DNA of 64,000 bases from positions 101,901-165,900 of the forward strand of contig CAMPET010000083.1 of NCBI GenBank assembly GCA_946803715.1, in the 5' to 3' direction. The translations under genes and the position numbers were made by a program. Shown piece by piece: positions 31,615 through 43,500 of this stretch (the first letter of the stretch is position 1; each line of letters starts with the position of its first letter). Origin of the DNA: Beroe ovata. Its lineage: Eukaryota > Ctenophora > Nuda > Beroida > Beroidae. The notes beneath the pieces were generated by a model, which had not been told where the DNA came from, did not search any database, and saw nothing but the letters and a program-made list of their open reading frames with translations.

Positions 31615-34600
31615 TTACTGGTGACCATTGAGCATTGTCCATTGTCTGTAAAGGGCGAAGGTTTCAAATTCGCGGTAGCTTGGATCTCCTTCACTGAAAA
31701 TAATGTCACTGCAGTCTCCCTGATGTATGAAGCGATATAATAAGAGAGTCACTTGAAGTGACAAAAGTTAACTTACGAATCGAGTACTCACCTCTAAACT
31801 GAGTGGAGTTGATGTGGCGAACTTGTGATAAGATTTCGCGTCAATCTGAACAGTCGTGCTCTCCTGCTTCTCCTTGCAGATCCTCCGTACCTGAAATTTC
31901 GCGTTGAGTACAACAGACAAACTAACAACTAACAAGAAACTAAGCAATAAAAACGGCCATTTTACCAGGTTGGTAAAGAAGTGCTGCTCTCTGGGGCCCT
32001 CCGAATACCGCTCAAAATGATCTAACCCATCCTGTAACTTTAGAGTCAGCGTATCGTAGTTAGACCGTACGATATCCATGACCTGAAACAAAAATGAAAA
32101 GTCAGGACCATGTATAACCTGGACGGTGTTGGCATCGAGCCAAATGCTTTCACGATTGCAGTTTTTTGAGTAAGTGTGTCGTGTGAACAATGTGATATTG
32201 TTGATCGGTGATAGCCCCTGTCGAGAATTTCGTTTCGCGCGCGCGGCTTGCATCAGCGGTCTGCCGGTCTAGCAACGCTTGACAAAATGCGATACAACAA
32301 CAGGAAAACCACAAACTCGCCTCTTCTGGGGAAGGGGTCGATATTCTGTTAGCGGTGGACCATGCCTCTATCTTGGGCGAGAAGTGGTTGACAATGGCTC
32401 GTATATTGTGCAGGTTAGCCAATAATTCCTTCGACGCGGTCTTCTGTGCTGGGCCTGCAATTCATGAACCACGTTGCTAATTACAGCACTTGCCATTATA
32501 TATTGCTACAGTGTGGTATATATGACTATTCTATTCGAGTTATACCTTTATTAGCAAACTGCAAAGCTGTCTCATTCAACGAGTCGAAGACATTGTGTTG
32601 TCGCAGTATCTCGTAATACAGTTGATCGTAAGACCCGGGATTGGGAAGGAATGTGTCACCGTACATGACAAACATGTTGAAAATCCTTCCCACCTGTGGG
32701 GATCATAGGGATTTCACAGCAAAGAGTTGAACAAAGAGTTCGTGGCAAGTAATGGCGAAAAAGTTAAGAAAAACTCTTTAGATCCAAGGTTAATCATTGT
32801 GGTGTAACATGGGGGGAGGGGGGTTTCTCACCTGAATGTAATTATTGATCATTTCCGGACTATCAGATCCCAGAGAGTTTGACCACCGCACCGCAACAAT
32901 CACAGAATTCCACAGCGAAGTCCAGGGATAGTTCAAACGGACTCTACATTTCTTCTGGTAACACAGTATCCGGTGTATGACTCGGTAACACTTGCTGAAA
33001 TGATGGGGGAGATGCAGGTTTTCTAAGACATAGGAAGATTTGAATAGGTCGCACTTGTTTATCTGGCAAACCTGTATAATTCGAAGGGGAAGTTCTTAGT
33101 GAGATTTGTCATCAAGAATTCTGACATAAGATCGAGGAGTGTGTAGGCTAGAGACATTGCTGTTGGACCCTTCTTTTCTTCTTTGCGGTGGTGCAGTTTC
33201 TATAACAAGGTGGAATGTTTGGCTATTTCGCCCTTTTATCAAGATATTAAGACCATTATACATTAAAGTATTTGATAACTTCACATTGAAACTCACTGTT
33301 TTGTAAATGAATACAGGGAAAACTTGATTCTCATCATGCATGAAGGCGTTAGCATAGCTATCCTCGCTGACACACAGCAGGATGTTGAAACACAGATGTG
33401 CTGCCTGGCTGTTTTCCTTTAGATTGGAAAACACCAGCGATGAGAAGGTCAGGAAGCAGGAAATGAGGTTGCTGTGACACTCTTCTGTCGGTTGTATTAA
33501 TCCTGCTGTTATGTTGTGTTATTGTGGCATTGTGTGTTACTGAAATCATTAATCAGCGTTGATTATTTGATTCAGGATTGTTCTCTGCGTGAAAACCTGA
33601 TTCATCCGTGTCCACGTTTGCTTTCGAGGACATGGTCTGAAAAAAGACTCATTTAGGAGCCTTGATTACACAAAGCTTATTATATTACACAAAGCTTTAT
33701 CATATGCTCAATGATTAAAGTTGAAATCTCTGCAGCGGATTGAAGTTTCCCGGCAGAGCCTTGCGCGCGTGGTGCTGAATTCCACAATGGGCGCGCTGGA
33801 ACGCGCGTGAAAAGTCGTGCGTAAGATTAGCAAAAATTAATTCGCGTGTTCCAAAGAAGTCTGCAATTTAGTGATTTGCCAGTTTGAGACATGAATTTAG
33901 GGCCAGGTGTCGTTCATTCGCTCAAGCGGGAAATGCGAAACGCGAAAGACTTGAATGGACAGAAAGTATTCATTCTCTTATCATGAATCTCACTCATCCA
34001 ACATTCCTGGAAGGAATACACGAATCAGTGCCCTAACCTGAGTAAGAACAGTAGTGAAACTGCGGTTAACATGAACTATCTCGTACATGCACAGCAGTAA
34101 GGAAAGGTCGAGATTCAGGTTAACGTCCACCTCAGTTACAGGGTATGTCCAGTAAATCTGCGGGGACGGCAATCATAATCAGTGGACAGAATTAGTTGTC
34201 ATAGGACGGGATGAAGCTCGAAGAAGGGGCGTGAGTCTTGAAATATATTTGAAATATTTATACAGGGATGATTTTGACATACCCATGATGATATGTATTC
34301 TGAATAGGATTGGTTTGATGACTGTTTGACCGCCAAGACCGAACTGAAAAGTAAAGGATCAAGGATTCGTATTTAAATCCTTGAAATGAACACGAATACA
34401 GTTCTGATGCTATTCAGTGTTTCGGAATGATTTGACAACGGGCTTGCTTATGCTGGAAAGAGTCATGAAGTCGTTTATCTTACTTGTTGTATCGTCCAAT
34501 GTAGTTGAGTAGTATTTCACCGAGACCATTGAGAACCAGGTCATCGTTACACCCCGCTACCTTCACACTGTACGGGTTGCTGTACTGGAATGAGGCTGGT

Positions 34601-37600
34601 AACTTATGAGACCATGATAACCATGGTAACCATGGTTACCATGGCTTACAATGGTGACTTATGTGACCATAAGGCATATTCGGAATGGTGGCTATAGTGA
34701 CGATGTTACTACGATGAAGTTATTTACTTCAAGTGAATCAGCAAGGTCACCTGACGAATAGCTCCTAAGGGCAGCGAGATAGGGCCAAATTTGGACCAGG
34801 AATCGATTCAGCGTCCAAAAATACATCGGAAAGGATGGTATTTGCATGAAAATTGGATAAAAAATTTTCTCCGAATTTCTGATGTCAGTATCGGTAAAAT
34901 TTAAGTGAATGACTCCACACTTTTTTACTTCGTTTTTGACGGACTCTAACGATGACACTGACGGCTCTGAATTTGGAGGAATTTTCGAGCTAGCTCATCG
35001 AGAAATCGAGGAAAAGTCTTATTTCTTTTCAGATGCTAGGTAGTGGGGGAACAGAACTTACTTCGTTCTTCCTGTAGTTGAGAAGAAGTGCTAGCAGGGA
35101 CAGGGAGTGAGATCCGAGAGTGGATCTAAGGTGAGGGGTGACGATCACTTTAGTCAGACTAAACCAGAGCGGATGTAACATCAGATATTCGACCTGGGCG
35201 GGAATTTTCTTGAGCAACTCTTGGCATATGGCTAGGAAAACTTTTAGATGCGTAAGTTCGTGAGAGCTGATATAGAAATTGCGATGTCTCAAGAATACCG
35301 GCAATTCTCTGGATTAGGTGATTAGCAAGGGGTGCTAATAATTTACTCGGCACAGTCTATTGCATTCACGTTACCACAGTGCACTGAATACTAACCATGG
35401 TGTGCACTAAAAACTTACCATGATGTGCACTAAATACTTACCATGGTGTTTTGTGATATGTTATCTGACACACTAGTCAGTATCTTTAGGAAGAGTAACG
35501 CATAGTATTTCAACTCATGAGGTAGTCCTGACACGAGTATCTTATGGAGATACTCGATTAGTGTCGACATCAGTTGTTCCGCGTCATCGAATCCGATAAG
35601 AACGTCCACGGCACGGAATCCATCGCCGAGATCACGACGCCAGACACAACGCACCAGACTCGATAACGTCTGAAAGAGGGGAGGTAGATAGGGAGTGGGG
35701 TGAAGGAAGAGGATAAGAAGAGGGCTGATAGGGCTGAAGAAGGGATCAGAGGAGATATTTTCATGGTGATAGGAATTGAGTTTTAGTTTTAAAAAGTAGT
35801 CCTTGTAGTACTTGCAGTACTTGTAACTCCCAACTTAGGAAACTGAGTTTTTCAACCTTGAGAGCGGAAAACGAAAGTTTATACTTGGATCCAATCGCTT
35901 ACGTAAGGCAAAAGTGGCCGGCTTTCGCTTGTGATACCTACCGTTTTTGGATGATAACAAGTTTTTAACGCTATGCACTCGAATATGATTAAATAGTGCG
36001 GTAGAAAGGAATTGTCCACTTTCCTTCACAAAGATAGCATGCACACATCAGAGATTGTATTCCAAGCACGGTCACTATTATATAAACTCGACCATTGTAC
36101 GAAAAACAAGACCTTCGTACGTTTATAATTCGATTCGTTTTGACTCAAGTTTATCAGCTATTGATCTGACCGGATTTTCGTACAATATGAGCAGTAGCTC
36201 ATGTAGTGAGAAGAGTGATAGAAGAAGAACGGGCGGTGGTAATGTGGTTCAGGTTCAAAGTCGGGGGAGTGGAAATGGAGGAGCACTGTTCCCCTCATTT
36301 GATGAACTTCATACGGAGCAACTCCTCTTGATCAAACTTGTCGAGGCTGGCGATCATTCGGCCGTGAGGAACCTTCTCAAAGTGCAGGGTCACGAGGTAG
36401 AGATTGTCCCAAAGGTAGGCTGTCAGGAGATTCATTATTCGAAGTACAACATTGTAAATGTGGAGGATTCAATGGGCGAATCAGCTATGCTAAAAGCTTC
36501 TCGAGTGGACAGCGATATGGTGGATATAATTCTGAAGTACGGAGGAAATCCTAACACGGTCAACTCTGAGCGTGCTTGTCCGCTGAGTGAGGCTGCTATC
36601 AGACGAGATAAAGCATCGGTGAAGTCGTTGTTGAGGGCAGGGGCGAATTTGGGCGCTCCGATTGTAAAACTAGCATTCTCCCTGAAATACAAGTCCCGTG
36701 ATTGTGACGAGGAGTTCAGTGTTGCTCCTCTCTTAGTCCTGTGCTGTGAGGAAAACTACATCGAGTGTAAAGACCCCCTTCACATTGCATTCGAAGTTTG
36801 CAGCTTCATGAACGAATTGCGGGGTATCAGAGCCGAGTTCAAGGCAGAATTTGAGACCATCATAAGGAAAACAAACACCTTCACCTGCCGAATGTTGGGT
36901 GAGTGCCAGGGATTGTACGAGGCTCGAGCTATCCTAGATTCCTCTCACAAACTCATATCCAAAGCTATTGTCAATGAGAACAAAGAGTTCATAGCCCATC
37001 ATTTCAGCCAGACCATTCTTTCTGAGGACTGGTATGGAGAAGTTGCTTACACTCACTTCAAAGAGAAGCTCTTGATCGGGGTCAGGTATACGCTCAGCCC
37101 TTTCCTCCTGCCAATTCTCGGCTTTTTCTTCCTGTTTTGGGAGAAATGTCACAACATCCCTCTTCCAAAATCAAAGGTCGGCCGGCACATGCGACTCCTG
37201 TACACACCAATCATGTGTTTTATCACAGATGTTACCAACTATCTCATCCTACTCCTCACACTCATAGTAGTGTGTCTGAGGGCAAAGTGGGATAACAAAC
37301 CAAACATAGAGGAGTTTGTGTTATGGGCGTGTGCTCTGTCGAGGCTCATCATTGAAATACGAACTATTTTCAACAGGGGAGTGAGCAACTATCTGAGGAA
37401 CATCTGGAACTATGTCGATTTTATCATCTGTGGAATCATCTTAGGATCGGCTGCTTATCGGTTACGATCATGGCTGGATATAACATATAGCAAGAGCATC
37501 ATCCAAACGATCAAAGAAACGACGTACATGTATGCATTTGCAGAGTTTTTCCTCGCTCTGCGTTTTCTAGTGTTTCTCGAGGTGTCGAAATCAATTGGTT

Positions 37601-39122
37601 ATCTGCTCATTGCCCTGCGTCACCTCATCTTCGATGTCATGACATTTGTCATGATATTAGGGGGCTGCATCATTGGGTCATCTGTAGCTGTTTTCTGCAT
37701 AACGAATAATATCGATATTAATGGATGGGACCCGTCAGATCCTAATACATGGAACAATGGAGTTCCAGAGGCTTTCAAGACGTTCAGTGATGTTGCCAAA
37801 AACATTTTATGGTCAACGTTTGGTCTCCTAGACGTTCCTGTGAGTGATTTCAGTCATGTACATTGTGTATTACGCACTACACAGTACACAGTATCGAATG
37901 CTACAAAATTATAGCTTCAATTTTCTTCATTGTTTCAATGTTCTCAAGCCATCATATTTCTCAGGGAACAGTAATAGAAAACGATACTGTCTCAACCAAC
38001 GTGATCCATGTCCTTCTCCTCCTATATGTCTTGTTGGCGTGTGTGTTGCTGTTGAACATGCTCATTGCATTGCTTAGTACAACATTCCAACTCATCACAA
38101 CCAATTGTGATATGGAGTGGAAATTCGCAAAATGCTCTCTGCTCAGGGTAAATCTGCTTATAGATCATAACTTGACCATTTTGTATCCTTGATACTCTGA
38201 TTTGTCTGAAATTTGAGGTGCAATTTCCCTCACTACTTTCAGGAATACAAGAACGGCCAGCCGTTTCTTTTCCCCTTTCAACTGCTCCTTTTTCCAATTG
38301 CAATTTGTTTCCGAGCAGCACATGTGAGACGATTATCAGATGAAAAAGATGTCAAGATAACAGTTGGGAATAGAAAGTTGAGTAGAACAGAGAAAAGTGA
38401 TGACTACATTGGATATTTTGGAGAAACCACATGTGAGCCGCACAAGAGGGAAATCCTGTTGGGGGAACTTTGCCAAAGGTATATCAGAGCTTACAGAGTT
38501 GAGTAATAAAGGGATTGGAACAATGAGACAGCTTATTGCTCAAGAACTGTCTAGAAACTGAGTAACTTTGATTGTCTGAAAGGAATTAATGTGAAAGACA
38601 AAGTAGCAAATGAATAGAACAGCTTGTATTTCCTTCCACTCCCTTCTTCATAATCAAATAAGTTGAACTTACCATCAAAACATTCAACGATTTTATACTG
38701 TGTTCTTCTTTCAACACTTCCACACATTTTCGGAACAGTTTATTGATAGAGCCCTGAAATTTGATAGATATGTTTCAGTATATCATTGATCATGGAGTTA
38801 AAATGTGTGCCAACATAATTCAATTAAGCCAACCTTTAGATGTACAAGTTCATTTGATGATAATTCAGCAAAAAGGTCCTCAAGAACCTTGACATTCACT
38901 TTTATTAAGAACAACTCTTCCCAAACAGCATCTTCCTGTTCTTCAGCCTGAAAAAAAGGTTAAAAACTTGTGTTCTCTTATGATCAAAGACTGTTATGAT
39001 AGATACATACTTTATAAAAAGGGACCATGCTGTGCTCAATTAATTATTATTTTTCTTACCTTGAGGATTGATTCATAAATAGTACTGAATTTAGACTTAA
39101 AAACTGATTTTTGTATAGACAT
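31615..39122 (-). CDS. ARMH3: ARMH3 (armadillo-like helical domain protein 3), 17 exons
   Basis: Exons: 39122-39060, 38947-38834, 38753-38673, 35669-35442, 35193-35062, 34584-34484, 34343-34283, 34157-34038, 33636-33597, 33484-33297, 33199-33072, 32994-32832, 32693-32546, 32454-32321, 32082-31966, 31890-31792, 31719-31615. All phases agree, total 673 residues (human 689). Matching segments: [14 protein letters not shown] (human YFLLKVNVPALENL), [88 protein letters not shown] and [20 protein letters not shown]. In humans ARMH3 (C10orf76) acts at the Golgi with PI4KB. The C-terminus carries a different extension ending in TMLNGHQ. Exon 9 and its donor are the least certain. The 32321 donor is GC rather than GT. 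Intron 3 (35670-38672) contains a TRPC gene. Confidence 0.95.
32197..32285. mobile_element. Short hAT-like MITE inside an ARMH3 intron
   Basis: It starts ATTGTTGATCGGTGATAGCC and ends with GCGGTCTGCCGGTCTAGCAA then CGCTTGACAA, matching the ends and interior (CCTGTCGAGAATTTCGTTTC) of the 21022-21152 element. Flanks are AATGTGAT and AATGCGAT, seven of eight identical, fitting an aged 8-bp target duplication. It lies in the 238-bp intron between exons 32454-32321 and 32082-31966. Confidence 0.8.
34621..34644. repeat. Perfect 24-bp palindrome
   Basis: A 24-base sequence built from CCATGG and GGTTACC/GGTAACC words equals its own reverse complement, inside ARMH3 intron 5. Partial extra copies of CCATGGTAAC-type words extend the dyad on both sides (34610-34655). 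Confidence 0.85.
35371..35447 (-). repeat. Triplicated 5' splice site after ARMH3 exon 4
   Basis: On the minus strand three tandem units of about 25 bases each carry CATGGTAAGT/CATGGTTAGT followed by TTAGTGCACA. The first overlaps the real exon end (ATG|GTAAGT at 35442) and the next two lie immediately downstream in the intron. Downstream copies are potential alternative donors. Confidence 0.75.
36187..38506 (+). CDS. TRPC-family cation channel, three exons, nested in ARMH3 intron 3
   Basis: Exons 36187-37839, 37965-38147 and 38243-38506 join in phase to 699 residues. The N-terminus has ankyrin-like repeats ([39 protein letters not shown]). The TRPC-specific pre-channel domain is visible as [16 protein letters not shown], then [19 protein letters not shown]. 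Six membrane segments follow from residue ~325; the pore region ends [11 protein letters not shown] (TRPC FWSIFGL). Exon 2 carries S6 ([20 protein letters not shown]) and the TRP box DMEWKFAKC (TRPC EWKFAR). The tail is short (about 85 residues), ending AYRVE, and lacks an obvious CIRB or coiled-coil region. It should be a receptor-operated, calcium-permeable plasma-membrane channel. The ATG at 36187 is the first in frame; an open frame runs 44 codons upstream without an ATG. The whole gene is antisense to ARMH3. Confidence 0.93.
38505..38510 (+). promoter_or_regulatory. AATAAA overlapping the TRPC stop codon
   Basis: The stop TAA at 38504-38506 overlaps AATAAA. If used, the mRNA has almost no 3' untranslated region and ends about 160 bases before antisense ARMH3 exon 3 (38673). 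Confidence 0.5.
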
Positions 39123-39539
39123 CAATCATCAATCCTGCCAAAGAGGTATAAAGCTTACAATTTTGTACCTAATAACATATGATCAAAACCTGTAGCCAAT
39201 GGTGAAATGAAATTTAATAAATATTAGATATACACAATTCACAGAAAGGATCAGGTATTCGTGGAATCAAGCCACTTAAATAATTTCCCTAGAGTTGGTG
39301 TACCGGACATCATTACTGTTGTACTTTCAGGACATTACTTTTTCCTTGATTAGTAAAACAAATAGTTTTTTAGTAAAACAAATACTTTATATTTTACAGC
39401 ATTGGAACTACCTTAACAATATTTCAGCTATCATTAAATTCAATACTTCAGTCAAAATTTTGCAAAATTTTGTAAAACCCATGCATCATGCAGTGCATGA
39501 TCACTGATCAGGCAATCTGTAAAAACTTGGTAACTATCT
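39123..39539. other. Region upstream of ARMH3
   Basis: AT-rich; should contain the ARMH3 promoter (first exon ATG at 39122). No exon or element recognised. Confidence 0.4.
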
Positions 39540-39614
39540 GATGGGTCACGCATTGTATGATTACTCCCTACCATCGCTGCAGAGTGCAGCTGACGGGATT
39601 TTTCCTCGCATCTC

Positions 39615-39711
39615 TTGCCGGATGTTATCTGTCCACTGTTTCTTGCGCGCGGCCTTCGATGAAGGCGCGCGCGCCGCGCGCAAGAAACAGTGGACAGATA
39701 ACATCCGGCAA
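39615..39711. repeat. Long perfect foldback repeat, copy 2
   Basis: Same outer arms as 674-802 (TTGCCGGATGTTATCTGTCC and its reverse complement), with a shorter centre of CTTCGATGAAGGCGCGCG. The surrounding 39540-40060 shares other blocks with 536-1130, including CGCGCTGCGTGACCCAAATA and ACTGAGTAGAACAGGGGCGC, so both are copies of one composite element about 39 kb apart. Confidence 0.85.
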
Positions 39712-40060
39712 ATACAAGCCACGTCTGAGAGCTAGAGCGAGTTTGCGCCGCGCGCGGACCAAAAAACATAACATAATTCTCGACAGCAGCCAGGGTTTAT
39801 CTTCAAATTATGACAATTTGTCTGCCTAAGCTAAACCGCTGGCAAAATAAATAACCATTGCGCGGCGCCGACGGAAAAAAAATTTACAATGCAAGGTCGA
39901 ATGCACTGCACAGGCACTACGCAGCGTACGCGCAGAAAACCTGTTCCCGCGCTGCGTGACCCAAATACTCCGCGCTGCGCGTCTCCTTTCTACGACTTTT
40001 CAGTTCACTGAGTAGAACAGGGGCGCGCAACGTGTGCACAAGAAAACCGCGCCGCGCCAC

Positions 40061-40591
40061 GACGGTACGCGCAACTGCACTTTTATATGGCCATTCTATT
40101 CTATTATTCACCTCAGCAGCTATAGCTTGCTTAGGTCATAGGACTATAGGTGGTCATGGTGTTTTTACTGAGTTTCTGATAGTTTCTTGATAGTTTCTGA
40201 TAGTTGATAATAGTGATAATGTGATGGTTCAATACCATTATTTGTTCTATTCTACTCTTCTATTCTATAGCATTGAGCGACGTGGAAAATGGTAAAATAG
40301 ATTAAATGAAATAAACAATTAAGATCAAAACATGACAGCAGTTCACATGTACAGGAATGAGGAACATTAGAATGGTTAATTAAAATTGTGGTGAGTCAGA
40401 TCATGCTTTCACATTTGTGTATCATATTTGGTATATAGAGTGAGTTTGTTGGCACCCTTCTCCTGTCTTCCATGAATGATAGGAGTGGAAATGTTTCTCC
40501 ACAATTTTATTCTAATAAATATCTATATGTATCAGTTTGAATTAAGTTCTTAATTGTATAAAATTATTCACATTGTACATCTTTGGCAGCT
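40061..40591. other. Region upstream of the PDZ-LIM gene
   Basis: AT-rich, with short TGATAGTTTC repeats near 40175-40220. Likely contains the promoter and 5' untranslated region of the PDZ-LIM gene. No further exon is required because the ATG at 40592 already gives the full PDZ start. Confidence 0.4.
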
Positions 40592-43500
40592 ATGTTATCA
40601 AACTGCCAGAATTTATCAATTTTCCTACCTGGGAGTGTTCCATTTGGTTTTAAAATGCAAGGAGGAAGAGAGTATAGGGCTCCATTGACAATTCTTTCAG
40701 TAAGTAGTAAGGTTTCAAAACATGGATTAAGTGTAAATGGTTATATTTCTGAATTCCAGTAATATGATATCATTCTTTTATTTCTAAAGGTAACAATCTT
40801 CAGGTTTCCTCAGGTGGAAAAGCTCACATGCAAGGACTGAAAACAGGGGATGTCTTGATGCAGATTGATGCAACACTTACTCATAACCTGGATCATACAT
40901 CTGCTATGAAACATATCAAATCTGCTAAGGATGGACTTCATTTGGTTCTAACAAGGTCATAACTCGTTTTTTATTCTTTTGCCCTACATTTTTTTGGAAC
41001 TGCAACTCTTTTTGTTATAAAACATTGACCAGTTTGACAGTCACATTCAACTCATCTCTATTACTACAAATATATGAGTGGCAAAATATGTGGTGATGTA
41101 AACCACCACGTGATTTTATCACAAGAAACCCAACACCACAATTATTCGCACCACCTTGAACAGACAACCTTATTGCATTTCACAGTCTTTCAGAAACTTT
41201 GCTTTGAGTATATTCTGTATAAAATTACTATTTTCGCTGATATCTGCCATATTGAGTCAATATTTTATTAAAACTGGTCAAACCATAATAGTCACCTGAT
41301 CATCATCTCACCCAGTATTTTGTATGGCATGTTATTGATGATAATATTATATCAGGGGAACAATGACACACGAGGGAGGACTCCAAGCCATGAAGGAGTA
41401 TAGCGATTTGTGTGGTGGTATCCCCCGATTGGACAGCTTATCTGGAATCCCACCCCCTGAGACTCTGGACAGCATGTCAGGACTGCCTCCTCCTCCACCA
41501 TCTCAGTATGACATGCCACCGCCCCCTCCCCTGGAAGAGGAACTGGTATACTGAATACACAGATCATACCAAAATAATTGTGTCCCTGTGCTATCGCTAA
41601 TTCTATTTTATCACCATTTTTGCAGACTGATATTCCTCTACCGCCTCCTCCTGAGACAACTCCTCCTCCTCCAGCCCCTCCTACTCCTCCATCCACTACA
41701 TCACCAGTTCAGGCGGGCACAACCCCGTCCAAACCTGCTCGCAAAATATCAGTTACCAGGGTCTCCCCTTCAAATGGAGCAATACTGACCCCTCCCTCCA
41801 CCCCTCCTGTGTCTCATAGAGCAGGTATGTGAAAAACATACATCATACTCACCTTTTCTCTGGCTTGAGTGAACATTTATCATAGTGTCTCCAGCATAAG
41901 TCTACTAGGAAATGAACAGTGAGATTATCTTTGCTAATTGTGAGATTTCATGGTGAGTAAAGGCATCACCCAACACCGTGAGATTGCATACACCTCCATT
42001 CTAAGGCTTTGTGGATACATGCGCCACATTACTCATTACTTCACCAGTAATTGGCTGGTGATTTGTCTTAGGGAGCAAATCCATGTTATATATACAGATC
42101 ACACTATGTACTACGCCAGTTTACATTGAAATATCTGCGGCAACACAAAAGACGGGAAGGAGAATTCCTATACTTTGCACCAGAATGTTGTTCAGTGTTT
42201 ACTGTGAGAGATATTGCTCTGCGGGTAGTGGGAAACCGAGGCTTACACTTTCTCACTTTTGGGGATCACAAAATGAAATACACGAGTCACAATAGAATCA
42301 GCTGAATGACAGCAGCAAGTTTGTTCGGGAAGAGAGTCACTACCAAAGTTACTTCTTTAGTGACTTCAATCTCTCTCAGATTTGGACATGCCTAAATCAA
42401 ACCTATCCAAGTTTGGGAGTGAAGTTACAGAAATAGCAGCCAGCAAAGAAACTGGGTAAGAACTCAAACTTCTCATTGATTTCGATTATGTCCGTTCTTT
42501 TGTCTTATCCTTTTATGTACACGAAAGCGATTACAAGTCATGTAACATGTCCATTGTCCATTGCGTCGAGTCATATTCCGGCTTTTTGTATCAGCTGTTA
42601 TTGTCTCAGCCGAAAACATCTTCCAAGCTCCTCAAAATGCAGAAACCAGGTCGTTCTGAAGGAGATCCTCCAGATAACTGCTCTGGAAGGAGGCCATGTC
42701 CCAATGCTGAGGATCGGCCGGGTATCCGAGGGGGTACGCATAGTTGCAGTCCATCCAGGGACGGACTGAGGAGGTCCTGATCTTGTCTTGTGGCAATGTA
42801 GAACCGATATTTCGAGATGGGGTGAGGCTGGGTGAATTGAGGTGAGGAGAGGTGAGGCGAGAAGGGGTGAGGTGAGGAGGGGTGAGAGTGGCATAGTTAG
42901 CCAGGGCATGATTAGATGAGATGAGGGATGGTGCGAGGTAGCTTGCTGATGGTATCTGATCTGGTGTAGTAGAATCACACTGAGGGGATGTGAAGGGAGA
43001 AGGGTTGGATGTTATGATAGGTCTGCCCAGAGGGAATGTGGGTGTGGTCGAATCACAAATGGGGTGTTGATCAGCAAGGGGTGGTGACCAGAGGGGGAGA
43101 TTGGGTGGGAATCTGTTACTGCCGCCAGCTTGAACCTGATACGGGGGAGACGAGCAAGTTATTTCCTGGCATCACTATTATAGGATACGATCTCGACTCA
43201 ACAAATGCTAAATGGTATTTACCTGTTGTTCATTCTCCGTCACAAGAGACAACTCGTCCAGAATATCCGCGAACAGAACAGGATGTGGTGCTCTCTCCAG
43301 CATGAGATGGGCGGCAATCATTTGGCTATTTGCCAGCCCTCCTTCTTCCTGCCCCCCACGTCCCTCATCCTCCTCCCTCCTCGTGGCAAGATGAGACGAT
43401 TGCGGAGGGGAGGGTGGCCGGGTCAGTTTGAGGTAGTCTAACGCGTCCTCTTCAGTGGCAGAGAACAGCAATGCAGGATTTTTATCACAAAATCTGGAAA

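Noticed and set aside
34692-34958. 88-codon minus-strand frame ([14 protein letters not shown]...)
   Set aside because: It has no match to ARMH3; the matching exon in that position is 34584-34484, and phase skips this frame, so it is intronic.
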